DNA of 64,000 bases from Roseibium denhamense (lineage in GTDB: Bacteria; Pseudomonadota; Alphaproteobacteria; Rhizobiales; Stappiaceae), in assembly GCF_009711415.1 (NCBI RefSeq), contig NZ_SMLZ01000108.1:1892-65891 (forward strand), in the 5' to 3' direction. Below are positions 35,431-45,408 of this stretch, piece after piece (the first letter of the stretch is position 1; the number at the start of each line of letters is the position of its first letter). The translations under genes and the position numbers were made by a program. The notes beneath the pieces were generated by a model, which had not been told where the DNA came from, did no database searches, and worked only from the letters and a program-made list of their open reading frames with translations.

Positions 35431-35456
35431 AAAGGCCCGGAACCAGCCGGGCCTTT
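35431..35456. terminator. Bidirectional terminator between DUF815 and nlpD-like genes
   Basis: AAAGGCCCGG / CCGGGCCTTT, a 10-bp perfect stem with a 6-base loop, immediately after the DUF815 stop and facing the convergent gene ending at 35468. Confidence 0.9.
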
Positions 35457-35467
35457 CAAAAACCAAA

Positions 35468-36874
35468 TCAGCGCTTGGGAAGGTACTTCAGCGGATCAAC
35501 CGGTTTGTTGCCCTTGCGGATTTCAAAATGCACTTGCGGCTGGTTGACCGAACCTGTCGCCCCTGCCAAGGCCAGCGTATCCCCGCGCCGCACCGTATCG
35601 CCGCGTTTCACGTTGAGCTGACTATTGTGGGCATAGGCGGAGACATAGCCTTCATCGTGCCGGACCAGAACCAGGTTGCCGTACCCTTTGAGCTCGTTTC
35701 CGGAGTAAATCACAGTCCCGTCATCGGCGGCCTTCACCGGGGTTCCTTCCGGAACGGCCAGATTGACACCTTCATTCTTGCCGCCGCCCGGCTTGGCGCC
35801 GAAATCGGAAATAATGCGTCCGCGCACCGGCCACCTGAATTTGGCTGTTGTCACGGGCTCATCAGGCTGCACACTGGCAACCACTTGCGGCACGTCCTGA
35901 GGCTTCGTGGCAGCCGGCGCCTGTGGGGCCGGCAGTGCACTGCTTTGGACCGTTCCGGACGGCGCTGCGGCAACCGGTTGCGGGGACGCTGGTGCCGGAG
36001 CGGCCGGATTTGATATCGACGCCGTCACAAGTTCGGAACTTCCCGCAGGCTTGCGTTTCGGCAAGGTGCTGACCCGAAGCACTTCAACCGCATTCGCCTC
36101 GGCCTGACGCTGACTGATGTCAGCGAAACTTGGCTGGCTGAAAGGTTTGCGCGCAGGGCGCGGTGCACTTCCATTTGCAGCTGGAACAGACGCCGTTGTC
36201 ACGGGCGCAGCTGATGTCACACGCGGAAGCTTCACACGGCCGGTTTCGCCTTCCGTTGTGCTCGTGTTGCCGTTGGACGCAGCGTAAACATATGTCGGCA
36301 CAATAATTGTCTGACCAGGTTTGACCTTGTCCGGGTCTTCGATCCCATTGACGGCAACCAAAGCCTGGATCGGCACACCGTAGCGGCGCGCCATTTTGCG
36401 CAAGCTATCGCCCTGGCGCATTTGAACCCGTGTTCCACCGGTTGCGGTCCAGCCTCTCCAGTTTGACCCCTGGCGCGGCGCGGCAGATGCGGCCGATGCC
36501 ACTTCCGGCGCCGGCATTGTCTGAATGGGCGCAGAGCTTGTCACGGCGGGGGCCGCCGGAACTGGTGCCGGCAGCGGCGCGGATTGGACCGGAGGCCGCC
36601 TTGAGTTGATGGAGCCCGTCGACACCGGCGCGCCCGCGGACTGCGGAAGCCCTGCCGCCGTTCCACCAGGGCCATTCACAATGTCCTGATAAGACGGTTG
36701 CTGCGCGGTACCGCCAAGGATCTGGCGTTGATTATTGGTATTGGCGGTATAGACCTCGGAAGGCCCGAAACGCTCAACTGAACCGGAACACCCGGCCAGG
36801 AACGCGGCCACCAAAGAGACAGCTGCTACCTTACTGAAGAGTTCCCCGCGGAGGGTACGCATCCGCTGTGTCAT
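35468..36874 (-). CDS. nlpD: NlpD-like LysM/LytM lipoprotein, probable amidase activator
   Basis: Outer-membrane lipoprotein thought to activate a cell-separation amidase. The 468 residues carry a lipobox LAGC with Cys29, a Pro/Ala-rich linker, LysM (about 149-195, MRQGDSLRKMARRYGVPIQA) and a C-terminal LytM/M23 domain (about 345-460). The metal ligands are mostly lost: HxGxD is NEGVN and HxH is QVH. The domain is therefore regulatory rather than hydrolytic, as in E. coli NlpD and EnvC. It follows surE and pcm, the classic arrangement. Confidence 0.9.
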   Translation of the reverse strand: MTQRMRTLRGELFSKVAAVSLVAAFLAGCSGSVERFGPSEVYTANTNNQRQILGGTAQQPSYQDIVNGPGGTAAGLPQSAGAPVSTGSINSRRPPVQSAPLPAPVPAAPAVTSSAPIQTMPAPEVASAASAAPRQGSNWRGWTATGGTRVQMRQGDSLRKMARRYGVPIQALVAVNGIEDPDKVKPGQTIIVPTYVYAASNGNTSTTEGETGRVKLPRVTSAAPVTTASVPAANGSAPRPARKPFSQPSFADISQRQAEANAVEVLRVSTLPKRKPAGSSELVTASISNPAAPAPASPQPVAAAPSGTVQSSALPAPQAPAATKPQDVPQVVASVQPDEPVTTAKFRWPVRGRIISDFGAKPGGGKNEGVNLAVPEGTPVKAADDGTVIYSGNELKGYGNLVLVRHDEGYVSAYAHNSQLNVKRGDTVRRGDTLALAGATGSVNQPQVHFEIRKGNKPVDPLKYLPKR

Positions 36875-36985
36875 CGCCTTAACTCGAACCGTTTACTATG
36901 GCTGTTATGGTTAAGAGTAGACGCCAGTAAGGTTTATAAAGGCTAAAGACGGCCTGCCTATTGCGTAGAAAAGCCAAATCTTCCC

Positions 36986-37025
36986 GTCATTTCGGGAATA
37001 ATGCCCAGGGATTTCCGGAAATGAC
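36986..37025. repeat. 8-bp inverted repeat between pcm and nlpD
   Basis: GTCATTTC (36986-36993) and GAAATGAC (37018-37025) are exact inverted arms with a 24-base spacer. TTCCCG/CGGGAA (36981-36998) forms a competing local hairpin. Possible alternative RNA folds in the pcm-nlpD spacer. Confidence 0.4.
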
Positions 37026-37092
37026 ATGGTAAATTCCGGCAGGCTTTCGCCCGTTGTTTGCTGCACGACCAGACGTGAGAAACAGCCGGGCT

Positions 37093-37785
37093 TTAAAGAT
37101 TCTTGGCCAGTTCCGGCCGCAGCATTACAGTCCGGACCACCGTCAGGTTTTCAGCAGATCCAACGCCGTCCAGTTTCTGAAAGCGGATCAGGGTTTGCGG
37201 CTGGGCCGCTTTTCCGACGGGAGCGACGAGAAAGCCATCGGGCTTGAGTTGTTCGACCCAGGCATCGGGGATCGATTCGACTGAGGCAGTCGCAATGATG
37301 CGATCGAATGGCCCCTTCGTCTTCAGACCCTTCAGCCCATCGGCATGATGGGCTTTCACATTGGACAGCTTCAACGCCGCGAATCTGCGTTCCGCAAGAT
37401 CTACAAGGGTCGCATACCGGTCCAGCGTCTCGACCCGATTCGCGATGTTGGCCAGAATGGCAGCCTGATATCCAGAGCCGCACCCGATTTCCAGAACCGC
37501 ATGACCGGGCTCCACCTTCAAGGCTTGCACCGCAAAAGCCACCATGGATGGCGACAGCACGGTCTGTCCGCACTCAATTGGAAGGGCGGCATCTTCATAG
37601 GCCAACCGATGGTACCTGGCTGCAAGAAACAACCGGCGCGGTACCCGCTCTATCGCAGCCAGAACATCCCGCGCGCCAACACCGCGGCGCCGCAAGGCCA
37701 AAACCAGCGATGCGCGCGCTTCAGCTTCATCCTGAAGCGCTGCTTCTTCAACACAAAGCTGAGTGCCGGAAACCAGACCGGCCAT
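37093..37785 (-). CDS. pcm: Protein-L-isoaspartate O-methyltransferase
   Basis: Repairs isoaspartyl residues in aged proteins using SAM. 230 residues; substrate segment LPIECGQTVLSPSMVAFAVQ, then SAM motif LEIGCGSGYQAAILA (about 97-111) and GPFDRIIATASVESIP. It is 18 bases after surE. Confidence 0.95.
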   Translation of the reverse strand: MAGLVSGTQLCVEEAALQDEAEARASLVLALRRRGVGARDVLAAIERVPRRLFLAARYHRLAYEDAALPIECGQTVLSPSMVAFAVQALKVEPGHAVLEIGCGSGYQAAILANIANRVETLDRYATLVDLAERRFAALKLSNVKAHHADGLKGLKTKGPFDRIIATASVESIPDAWVEQLKPDGFLVAPVGKAAQPQTLIRFQKLDGVGSAENLTVVRTVMLRPELAKNL

Positions 37786-37803
37786 GGCCAGAACCCCTCG
37801 CGG

Positions 37804-38562
37804 TTACTCAAGCGCTCCAGCCAAGTCAGAAACAAGGTCGTGAGCCGTCAGATCAATGCGTAACGGTGAAACCGACACATATCCATCCGCGATTGCGTGG
37901 AGATCAGAATTATCAAGAACAGATTTGCCGCGATCTTTGAAGCGCAGCCAATAATACGGGACCCCTCGCCCGTCCATGCGTTCTTCAATCGAAAGACCGC
38001 TCTGTTCATAGTGCCCTTGAACAGTCACTCTGACGCCCCGCACTTCATCTGCCGGAAGCGCCGGAAAGTTCACATTCAGCAGCGTGTAGGGCGGCAGATC
38101 AAAACCAATCAGTTTCCTGAACAGGTCCGGCGCATGCGCCTCGGCGGTCCGGTAATCCGGTTCTGAACCGGCAGCCCAGCTGTAGGACTGCGAGACGGCG
38201 ATGGATCGTATTCCGAGAATCGCTCCTTCCATAGCACCGGCAACCGTGCCCGAGTAGGTCACGTCTTCGGCAATGTTCTGCCCCCGGTTAATACCGGACA
38301 AAACAAGGTCCGGCTTTTCGGGCAAAACCTTGCGCACTCCCATGATCACACAGTCGGTCGGAGTTCCCTTCAGCGCCAAGTGGCGGTCATCGATCTGGCG
38401 GAGCCGCAGCGGATCACTCAAGGTCAGGGAGTGCGCAACCCCGCTCTGATCCGTCTCAGGGGCAATCACCCACACATCGTCGGAGAGCGATCTTGCAATC
38501 CGTTCCAGCGCGTCAAGGCCGGGTGACTGGATGCCGTCGTCATTTGTGATCAAAATACGCAT
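37804..38562 (-). CDS. surE: 5'-nucleotidase SurE
   Basis: Metal-dependent nucleoside monophosphate phosphatase. The 252 residues begin [19 protein letters not shown] with the metal-binding NDDG, followed by [14 protein letters not shown] and [20 protein letters not shown], both family signatures. It is between serS and pcm. Confidence 0.97.
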   Translation of the reverse strand: MRILITNDDGIQSPGLDALERIARSLSDDVWVIAPETDQSGVAHSLTLSDPLRLRQIDDRHLALKGTPTDCVIMGVRKVLPEKPDLVLSGINRGQNIAEDVTYSGTVAGAMEGAILGIRSIAVSQSYSWAAGSEPDYRTAEAHAPDLFRKLIGFDLPPYTLLNVNFPALPADEVRGVRVTVQGHYEQSGLSIEERMDGRGVPYYWLRFKDRGKSVLDNSDLHAIADGYVSVSPLRIDLTAHDLVSDLAGALE

Positions 38563-38609
38563 GGAGACCTTTTGGAACGATGCTGGAAGTAACCGAGGGC
38601 AAATTGCCC

Positions 38610-39890
38610 TCAGCCAATCTTGTCGATCCCACCCATATAGGGCTTCAAAACATCAGGGACCGTAATCGTGCCATCCCCGTTCTGATAATTTTCCAGAACG
38701 GCGATCAAGCCGCGGCCGACTGCAATGCCCGACCCGTTCAGAGTATGGACATGCAAGGGATGCTTTGCATCTGCGGGCCGGAACCGGGCATTCATGCGGC
38801 GGGCCTGAAAATCGCCACAGACCGAGCAGGACGAGATTTCCCGGTACGTATCCTGTCCCGGCAGCCAGACCTCAATGTCATAGGTCTTGCGGGCACCAAA
38901 TCCCATGTCACCGGTGCAAAGTGTCATCACCCGGTAATGCAGGCCGAGTTTCTTGAGAATGTTCTCGGCGCAATCCAGCATCCGCTCCAGTTCGGCAAGA
39001 GACTCTCCCGGTTTTGTAATGGAGACGAGTTCGCATTTTTCGAACTGATGCTGGCGCAGCATGCCCCGCGTGTCTCGGCCCGCCGAGCCGGCCTCCGACC
39101 GGAAACAGTAAGTCAGCGCCGTAACGCGCATCGGCAACGCATCTTCCGGCAAGATCTCGCCTGCTACCAGATTGGTCAGCGGAACTTCCGCAGTCGGCAC
39201 CAGGTAATGGCTGGTTTCCGTCTTGAAGAGATCCTCTTCGAATTTCGGCAGCTGTCCGGTGCCATACAGCGGATCGCTGTTCACAAGAAGCGGCGGGGAC
39301 ACCTCGGTATAGCCGTGTTCCTGGGTATGAACATCGATCATGAATTGGCCCAGAGCCCGTTCAAGGCGGGCAATCTGCCCTTTCAGGACCACGAAGCGGG
39401 AGCCCGACAGCTTGGCCGCGGTGGCAAAATCCATCCCGCCGAGTGCTTCACCCAGTTCAAAATGCTCTTTTGGCGCTTCATTGAAGGTGAAGACCGGCTT
39501 GACCCCATGGGTGCGCAGCAAGGCATTATCCGACTCATCTGCCCCCTCCGGCACGTCGTCTTGCGGAAGGTTGGGAATGACAGCCATGGCAGCTTCAAGG
39601 TCGGCGTTGAGCTTGCGCTCCTCGTCTTCGCCGGACTGAATGAACGCCTTGATCTGGGCAACTTCGTCAATCAGATCCTGCGCGCGCGCATTGTCGCCGG
39701 CACCTTTTGCCTTGCCGATTTCCTTCGAGGCGGAGTTGCGGCGCTCCTGGGCTTCCTGAAGCTTCGTAATGTGGGAGCGGCGGGAATCGTCCAGGGCGAT
39801 CAGTTTGGCAGCGGACGGCTCATAGCCCCGCTTTGCCAGTGCTGCGTCAAACGCCTCAGCGTTTTCCCGGATCCATTTGATATCGAACAT
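38610..39890 (-). CDS. serS: Serine--tRNA ligase
   Basis: Class II synthetase. 426 residues: N-terminal antiparallel coiled-coil arm (about 25-105), class II motif 2 ([20 protein letters not shown], then QFEKCE) and motif 3 [30 protein letters not shown] at 39890 is the standard opening; eight further in-frame residues upstream are unlikely. Confidence 0.97.
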   Translation of the reverse strand: MFDIKWIRENAEAFDAALAKRGYEPSAAKLIALDDSRRSHITKLQEAQERRNSASKEIGKAKGAGDNARAQDLIDEVAQIKAFIQSGEDEERKLNADLEAAMAVIPNLPQDDVPEGADESDNALLRTHGVKPVFTFNEAPKEHFELGEALGGMDFATAAKLSGSRFVVLKGQIARLERALGQFMIDVHTQEHGYTEVSPPLLVNSDPLYGTGQLPKFEEDLFKTETSHYLVPTAEVPLTNLVAGEILPEDALPMRVTALTYCFRSEAGSAGRDTRGMLRQHQFEKCELVSITKPGESLAELERMLDCAENILKKLGLHYRVMTLCTGDMGFGARKTYDIEVWLPGQDTYREISSCSVCGDFQARRMNARFRPADAKHPLHVHTLNGSGIAVGRGLIAVLENYQNGDGTITVPDVLKPYMGGIDKIG

Positions 39891-39960
39891 CTTCGCTTCC
39901 CGAACGGCGGTCATTGAACAAATCGTCCATCCGCCGGACCGGAAAACAAAGGAAGGCGTA

Positions 39961-40761
39961 TCAGGCGGCTGCGTCTTCCGCTTCGCGCTCAGCCTCCCGT
40001 TCAGCGCGTTTGCGCTCTACCAGTCTGACGGACAGAATGGAGACTTCGTAGAGAAGCAGCGTGGGCAGCGCAAGACCGATCTGCGAGATAGGATCGGGTG
40101 GTGTCAAAATTGCAGCAGCTGCGAACGCACCAACAATTGCATATTTACGTTTCGACTTCAGACCGTCCGATGTCACCATCCCCGCTCTTCCAAGCAGTGT
40201 GAGCACCACCGGCAGCTGGAAGACCAGCCCGAATGCAAAAATCAGGATCATGATCAGGCCGAGATATTCACTCACCTTGGCAAGGTGCTGAATGGCAACT
40301 TGCCCGGCAGCGGCGGTCTGCTCCTGCGACAGGAAGAAGCCCATCGCCATTGGCATGATCAGAAAGTAAACCAGGCACGCCCCAATCAGAAAAAGGATCG
40401 GCGTGGCTGCCAGAAAAGGGAGAAAAGCACCGCGCTCATGCTTGTAGAGACCTGGCGCGACAAACATGTAGATCTGGCTTGCGACCACCGGAAAGGCCAG
40501 AAACAAGGCTCCGAAAAGGGCAAGCTTCAGCTGCGTGAAGAACCACTCCTGCGGCGCCGTGAAGATCATCTGAACGGCGTCAGGGTCTGGCGCGGCGCGA
40601 AGGTATGGAACGGTCAGAATGTTGTAAATGTCGGTCGCAAAATAGAAGCAGACCACGAACATCACGAGAATCGCGGCAATCGACCATATCAGCCGTTGGC
40701 GCAATTCGATCAAGTGTTCGATCAGGGGCGCTTTTGAAGCGTCGATATCTTCCTGGCTCAT
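39961..40761 (-). CDS. tatC: Sec-independent protein translocase TatC
   Basis: Core receptor for twin-arginine signal peptides. 266 residues with six membrane helices; the N-terminal [20 protein letters not shown] and [20 protein letters not shown] are family signatures. It overlaps the tatB stop by 4 bases. Confidence 0.97.
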   Translation of the reverse strand: MSQEDIDASKAPLIEHLIELRQRLIWSIAAILVMFVVCFYFATDIYNILTVPYLRAAPDPDAVQMIFTAPQEWFFTQLKLALFGALFLAFPVVASQIYMFVAPGLYKHERGAFLPFLAATPILFLIGACLVYFLIMPMAMGFFLSQEQTAAAGQVAIQHLAKVSEYLGLIMILIFAFGLVFQLPVVLTLLGRAGMVTSDGLKSKRKYAIVGAFAAAAILTPPDPISQIGLALPTLLLYEVSILSVRLVERKRAEREAEREAEDAAA

Positions 40762-41192
40762 GCCTTGGCTTCTTCCGTGGCCGGTTTTTTGTCTGCGTCA
40801 GTCACGGTCTGGGCAGCGGCCTTGGGCGCTTGAACCGCTGGCGCTTCGATTTCGTCCGCCGGAGTGTCCGCGTCCTTATCGGCTGCAGTGTTTCCATTGG
40901 CCGGAGAAGGCGTTTTCTTTTCGAAATCTTCCTCGATCGATTTCTTCAAATCGCCAAGGGGATTGAAATTCGCAGCCGATTCGACCTGCTTCTTCATGTC
41001 CGCAATGTCAGCCTGCTGCTCCGCTTCACGCAGAGCCTCATTGAAGGTCGACTGGAACTCCCGCGACATGCGGCGCAGGTTTCCGAGCGTCTTGCCCAAA
41101 TTGCGCAGCATCCGGGGCAATTCCTTCGGCCCTACAACGATAATCGCAATACATGCGATCACCAGGATCTCTGTCCAACCGATATCGAACAT
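40758..41192 (-). CDS. tatB: Sec-independent protein translocase TatB
   Basis: 144 residues: MFDIGWTEILVIACIAIIVV membrane helix, the GPKELPRMLRNLGK hinge and amphipathic helix, then a charged Ala/Pro-rich tail. It lies between tatA and tatC. Confidence 0.95.
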   Translation of the reverse strand: MFDIGWTEILVIACIAIIVVGPKELPRMLRNLGKTLGNLRRMSREFQSTFNEALREAEQQADIADMKKQVESAANFNPLGDLKKSIEEDFEKKTPSPANGNTAADKDADTPADEIEAPAVQAPKAAAQTVTDADKKPATEEAKA

Positions 41193-41248
41193 GAAAACTA
41201 CCGTCCCTTCAAGGAGACGCGATGCAGATGAGTGCTTGAGCCCTCAGA

Positions 41249-41473
41249 TCAGCTCGCTTTGGACTGATCTTCAGATTTTGCAGTCGATGCCGTGTCAGCA
41301 GACTGGTGATCGATTGTCTTTGGCGTTTCGGCCGTATCGTCCTCAGCCATGCCCTTTTTGAAGCTCTTGATGCCCTTGGCAACATCACCCATCAGCTCGG
41401 AGATCTTGCCCCGTCCGAATAGAAGGACCACGACCACTGCAATGATCAAGATCTGCCAGATACTAATGCCCAT
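41249..41473 (-). CDS. tatA: Sec-independent protein translocase TatA
   Basis: 74 residues: membrane helix [20 protein letters not shown], then [19 protein letters not shown] and an acidic/Ser/Thr tail. It starts the tatABC run; 134 bases separate it from an ABC ATPase gene. Confidence 0.96.
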   Translation of the reverse strand: MGISIWQILIIAVVVVLLFGRGKISELMGDVAKGIKSFKKGMAEDDTAETPKTIDHQSADTASTAKSEDQSKAS

Positions 41474-41607
41474 ACGCCAAACTCCCGGTAAGCGGCTTTT
41501 TTATAGCCTTCTGAGGCCCTTGTACAAAAAGGGCTTGAACCCTGCAACATGAACACCGCATACAATCGGTTTTCTTATACGGATTGATGAATTCGGGTTC
41601 TCTCTGC

Positions 41608-42741
41608 CTAAACTTGGGTGTCCGCGCGCGGAAAGACAAGCACGTCTTTCGGATCAGCACTTACAGACACATCCATTCCGCTTTCCCAGCCGCTGCCTGC
41701 CCGCACCCGTGCTTCGATCGGATAATCAAGCCCATCGACAACGATTGTGAGCAGATCCACCTCGCCAACGAATCGTTTTGTCCGCACTCGGCCCGACACG
41801 CCGCACAGCCCAGCCTTGTTCAAGATGATGCCCTGGGGACGGATACAGACATCGACCTTGCCCGCAGAGACACAGTTCGACGCCGGCAGAATGCCAAGCG
41901 GTGTTTCCACACCCTGAGACGTGGAGAGACCCTCCAGCTGGTTCAATTCGGAGAAGAACCGGGCGGCAAAAACATCAGCCGGATCGTTGTAGAGATCAGC
42001 GGCTGTGCCATGCTGCACCAAGCGTCCGGCCCGCATGAGAGCAATCTTGTCGCCCATGCGCATCGCCTCTTCCGGATCATGGGTGACGATGATGCACGTA
42101 GCGCGCGTCTCCCGTATGACGCCATGTGTCTGCTCCCGCACATCATCGCGCAGCCGCTTGTCGAGGCCCGAAAACGGCTCATCCATCAGGAGGATACCCG
42201 GACGCGGAACCAGGGCCCGGGCCAGTGCCACGCGTTGCTGCTCACCGCCGGACAGCGCATGCGGGAAGTCCCTGGCATAGTCGGCAAGGCCCACACGGCG
42301 CAGGGCGGCCAGCGCCGCGTCCTGGGCTTCACGCTTCGCCATATTGTTCAGGCCGAACATGACATTGGACAGGATGCTCATATGCGGGAACAGCGCATAG
42401 TCCTGGAACATCAATCCGACACCGCGTTTTTCCGGCGGTACGAAAACATCTGGTCCCGCCACCGCCCGCCCGTTTATCAAAACGCTGCCCCTGGATTGAC
42501 GCTCCACCCCGGCGGCAATCCGCATCAAGGTTGTCTTGCCGCAGCCGGAGTGGCCAAGAAGGCAGAGGATTTCACCCGGGGCTATCGAAAGACTCAGATC
42601 CCGGACAGATTCGACGCCGTCATAGTCATGGGAGACCCGCTCGAACACCAAACCTGCAGCTATCGTTGCACCGGCGGTTCCAGGCGCGCCCCACCGGGCA
42701 GGCGTCCCGTGTCCATTTATACTTTTGCCAGGCTTTGACAT
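41608..42741 (-). CDS. ABC transporter ATPase with TOBE domain (FbpC/PotA-like)
   Basis: 377 residues: Walker A GHSGCGKTTLMRIAAG, Q-loop GLMFQDYALFPHMS, signature LSGGEQQRVALARAL, Walker B ILLMDEPFSGLDKRL and a C-terminal TOBE-like region (about 270-377), as in ferric iron, molybdate, spermidine or thiamine importers. No permease or binding protein is adjacent, so the substrate cannot be named. MSKPGKSING (42741) starts 7 bases after the scpB stop; a longer frame overlaps scpB. It interrupts the usual scpB-tatA order. Confidence 0.85.
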   Translation of the reverse strand: MSKPGKSINGHGTPARWGAPGTAGATIAAGLVFERVSHDYDGVESVRDLSLSIAPGEILCLLGHSGCGKTTLMRIAAGVERQSRGSVLINGRAVAGPDVFVPPEKRGVGLMFQDYALFPHMSILSNVMFGLNNMAKREAQDAALAALRRVGLADYARDFPHALSGGEQQRVALARALVPRPGILLMDEPFSGLDKRLRDDVREQTHGVIRETRATCIIVTHDPEEAMRMGDKIALMRAGRLVQHGTAADLYNDPADVFAARFFSELNQLEGLSTSQGVETPLGILPASNCVSAGKVDVCIRPQGIILNKAGLCGVSGRVRTKRFVGEVDLLTIVVDGLDYPIEARVRAGSGWESGMDVSVSADPKDVLVFPRADTQV

Positions 42742-42748
42742 CAGGCCT

Positions 42749-43444
42749 TTAAGGTCTTTCCGGTTCTTCGTCGAATAAGGACCCTTCATCCAGCGGGTCT
42801 TCATCGTCTGTCAGCGATGCGTCGTCATTCGGCGTTGGAACCATAAACGATGCGGGGACCGCACTATCAAGCAATCCGGCCCCTTTCAACTCCTCAAGTC
42901 CCGGAAGGTCCTTCACGTTTTCAAGACCAAAGTGGATCAGAAACTGATCCGTCGTTCCGTAGGTGACGGGACGGCCGGGCGTCCGCCTGCGGCCCCGCAT
43001 GCGGATCCAGGCCGTTTCAAGCAGGACATCAAGGGTCCCTTTTGATGTCGAGACACCCCGGATTTCTTCAATCTCCGCACGTGTGACCGGCTGGTGATAG
43101 GCAATGATCGCCAGGGTTTCCAGCGCGGCCCGGGAGAGCTTTTTTTGCTCCTCCACATTCTTGTGCATCAGGTAGGCCAAGTCTTCGGCGGTCCGGAAGC
43201 ACCAGCGTCCGGCCACCTTGACCAGATTCACGCCCCGCGAGGCATATTGACGCTGCAGTGTTTCCAAAAGCCCGAGGACGTCACTGCCCCCGGGCAGGCG
43301 CAAGGTTAACTCCTCCAGGGACAGCGGCTCACTTGAGGCAAATAGAATCGCCTCGACCTCACGCAGACCCGCCGGATCGCCGATGGGCAGCTGTCCTCCT
43401 GGATCGTCCTGCTTTGTTTCGAGTTCAAGCTCACCGCTCATCAT
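42749..43444 (-). CDS. scpB: Segregation and condensation protein B
   Basis: Winged-helix partner of ScpA in the SMC condensin. About 231 residues; ILFASSEPLSLEELTLRLP, then KLSRAALETLAIIAYHQPVT and RAEIEEIRGVSTSKG are family motifs, with an acidic C-terminal tail. ATG ATG at 43444/43441 overlaps the end of scpA, which suggests coupled translation. Confidence 0.95.
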   Translation of the reverse strand: MMSGELELETKQDDPGGQLPIGDPAGLREVEAILFASSEPLSLEELTLRLPGGSDVLGLLETLQRQYASRGVNLVKVAGRWCFRTAEDLAYLMHKNVEEQKKLSRAALETLAIIAYHQPVTRAEIEEIRGVSTSKGTLDVLLETAWIRMRGRRRTPGRPVTYGTTDQFLIHFGLENVKDLPGLEELKGAGLLDSAVPASFMVPTPNDDASLTDDEDPLDEGSLFDEEPERP

Positions 43445-44273
43445 CCGTCTCCTGCTTGATCGAGCGGATGTAGACGGGCGAAAACGCCTCGCCCTGGCGG
43501 ATTTCCACCTGACCTTCGCGAACCATTTCAAGGCTTGCGGAGAAGGTGCTGGCAACGACCGTGGCCCAATCCTTGTTGTCGTAGAGATAGTCACGCAGAT
43601 AAGTGTTCAAGGGAGCCCATTCACTCACCTGCCCGACCAGCCTTGTCAGCAGCTCCCGTGCCTCCTGCAGCGACCAGACGGTGCGCTTCAAAACGCGGAC
43701 TGAGGTCACCGAATTCCGCTGGCGCTGTGTGGCATAGGCCGACAAGAGATCATAAATCGACGCTTCCCAGATGCTTTTGTGCTGGACCGACATGGTTTCC
43801 GGCGCGCCGCGATGAAACACCTCCCGCCCCTCGCGGCTATAGGCCATCAAGCGGCCCGCCGCCTCACGCATGGCCTCGAGCCGCCGGAGCCGGAACGCAA
43901 GCGCTGCCGCCAGTTCTTCACCGGTCGGCTCGTCCTCATCCTTTTGTTCCGGCAACAACAATTTGGATTTCAAGAAGGCCAGCCAGGCCGCCATAACCAG
44001 ATAATCGGCCGCGAGCTCAAGACGCATGCGGCGCGCCTCGGCAACAAACTCAAGATATTGCTCAACCAGTTCCAGGATCGAGATTTTGGTCAGATCGACT
44101 TTCTGGGTTCTGGCGAGGCCAAGAAGAAGATCGAGCGGCCCTTCAAATCCATCCACATCAACGACCAGCTGCGGATCCGACAGAGTGCGCGTGTCCTCAG
44201 TCTCCGACTGGACGGATGTTAGGAGGTCGAAAGACCCGTCAGGAGCTGGTGTGGTGCTGTCAGGTGCCGCCAT
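43431..44273 (-). CDS. scpA: Segregation and condensation protein A
   Basis: Kleisin subunit of the SMC-ScpAB complex. 280 residues; VDVDGFEGPLDLLLGLARTQ and KVDLTKISILELVEQYLEFV are the N-terminal signatures, followed by LAADYLVMAAWLAFLKSKLL. It is 12 bases after nagZ. Confidence 0.96.
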   Translation of the reverse strand: MAAPDSTTPAPDGSFDLLTSVQSETEDTRTLSDPQLVVDVDGFEGPLDLLLGLARTQKVDLTKISILELVEQYLEFVAEARRMRLELAADYLVMAAWLAFLKSKLLLPEQKDEDEPTGEELAAALAFRLRRLEAMREAAGRLMAYSREGREVFHRGAPETMSVQHKSIWEASIYDLLSAYATQRQRNSVTSVRVLKRTVWSLQEARELLTRLVGQVSEWAPLNTYLRDYLYDNKDWATVVASTFSASLEMVREGQVEIRQGEAFSPVYIRSIKQETDDER

Positions 44274-44284
44274 TGATCCCCCGG

Positions 44285-45304
44285 TTAAGCGACCGCCAAA
44301 CCGGTCAGGGACGCAAATTCATCCCGTGCTGCGTCCAGATCAAACGCCGGGTCGGATGGTTGAAGTTGCGCCAAAGCGGCCTCGCACCGCCGGGCCGCGT
44401 CTCCTTGAAGGTTTGGAACTGCCATAGCGACCTTCTCCATCTCGCCCATGTCTCCATTGCAGTGCAAAATAATATCGCACCCGGCTTCGATTGTCGCGGC
44501 TGCCCGCTCTGAAAAGTCGCCCTGAAGGGCATTCATGGACAGATCATCGCTCATAAGGCAGCCGTCAAAGCCGATTTCCTCGCGAATGATGTCTTCAATG
44601 ACCGCCCGGCTTTGTGTGCAGGGGCGTTCAGAATCAATCGCCTCGTAGACGATATGCGCCGTCATCCCGAGAGTTGCACCGGAAAAGGCCTTGAACGGCA
44701 GAAAGTCGGCCATGCGCAGCTCTTCAAGCGTTGCCGTGACACGGGGCAGCTCCAAATGGCTGTCAACGCGCGCGCGCCCATGGCCTGGAATGTGCTTGAT
44801 GACCGGCAGCACCCCGCCTTCCAACACTCCGGCAATCATTTCCCGCGCCAGCTTAATGATAACTTGCGGATCGCCAGACAATGCGCGGTCGCCGATTGCA
44901 TCCACCGTATCCGGGAACCGGACATCCAGGCACGGCAGGCAGTCAATGGTAATGCCGACAGCTTCGAGGTCCGAGGCAATCAAGTGTCCACCGAGCCGCG
45001 CGGCCCGCAGCGCCCTAGCCTCATTGCGCTCAAAAAGATCCCCGTAAAGCTGGCCTGCCGGATATTTTGGCCAATGCGGCGGCTTCAAGCGCTGAACACG
45101 CCCCCCCTCCTGGTCCACCAGCACAGGAGCATTCTCACGCCCGACCGCATTGCGGAAATCCGCCGTAAGCGCCTTGACCTGAGCAGGTGTTTGGATGTTG
45201 CGGGCAAACAGGATCAATCCCCAAGGATCCTCACGCTCAAAAAACGAGCGTTCTTCCTGGGACAACGACAGCCCGGCACAGCCGGAAATGAATGCTTTGG
45301 TCAT
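44285..45304 (-). CDS. nagZ: Beta-N-acetylhexosaminidase NagZ
   Basis: Glycoside hydrolase family 3 enzyme that removes GlcNAc from recycled anhydromuropeptides. 339 residues; LVDQEGGRVQRLKPPHWPKY, the catalytic loop KHIPGHGRARVDSHLELP with its conserved Asp/His dyad, and the nucleophile region GCLMSDDLSMNAL. Confidence 0.96.
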   Translation of the reverse strand: MTKAFISGCAGLSLSQEERSFFEREDPWGLILFARNIQTPAQVKALTADFRNAVGRENAPVLVDQEGGRVQRLKPPHWPKYPAGQLYGDLFERNEARALRAARLGGHLIASDLEAVGITIDCLPCLDVRFPDTVDAIGDRALSGDPQVIIKLAREMIAGVLEGGVLPVIKHIPGHGRARVDSHLELPRVTATLEELRMADFLPFKAFSGATLGMTAHIVYEAIDSERPCTQSRAVIEDIIREEIGFDGCLMSDDLSMNALQGDFSERAAATIEAGCDIILHCNGDMGEMEKVAMAVPNLQGDAARRCEAALAQLQPSDPAFDLDAARDEFASLTGLAVA

Positions 45305-45408
45305 GACTTCCGATTACCGGCAGCGCAAACGCCCGTCAAGAAACCGCCCTGCCCGCACTTGCACTGGCGCACGCATCCTGCAATCTAACACCGCTTGTAC
45401 CTCTTCAG

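Noticed and set aside
38580-39917. 445-codon + strand open frame
   Set aside because: Antisense of serS; no family features.
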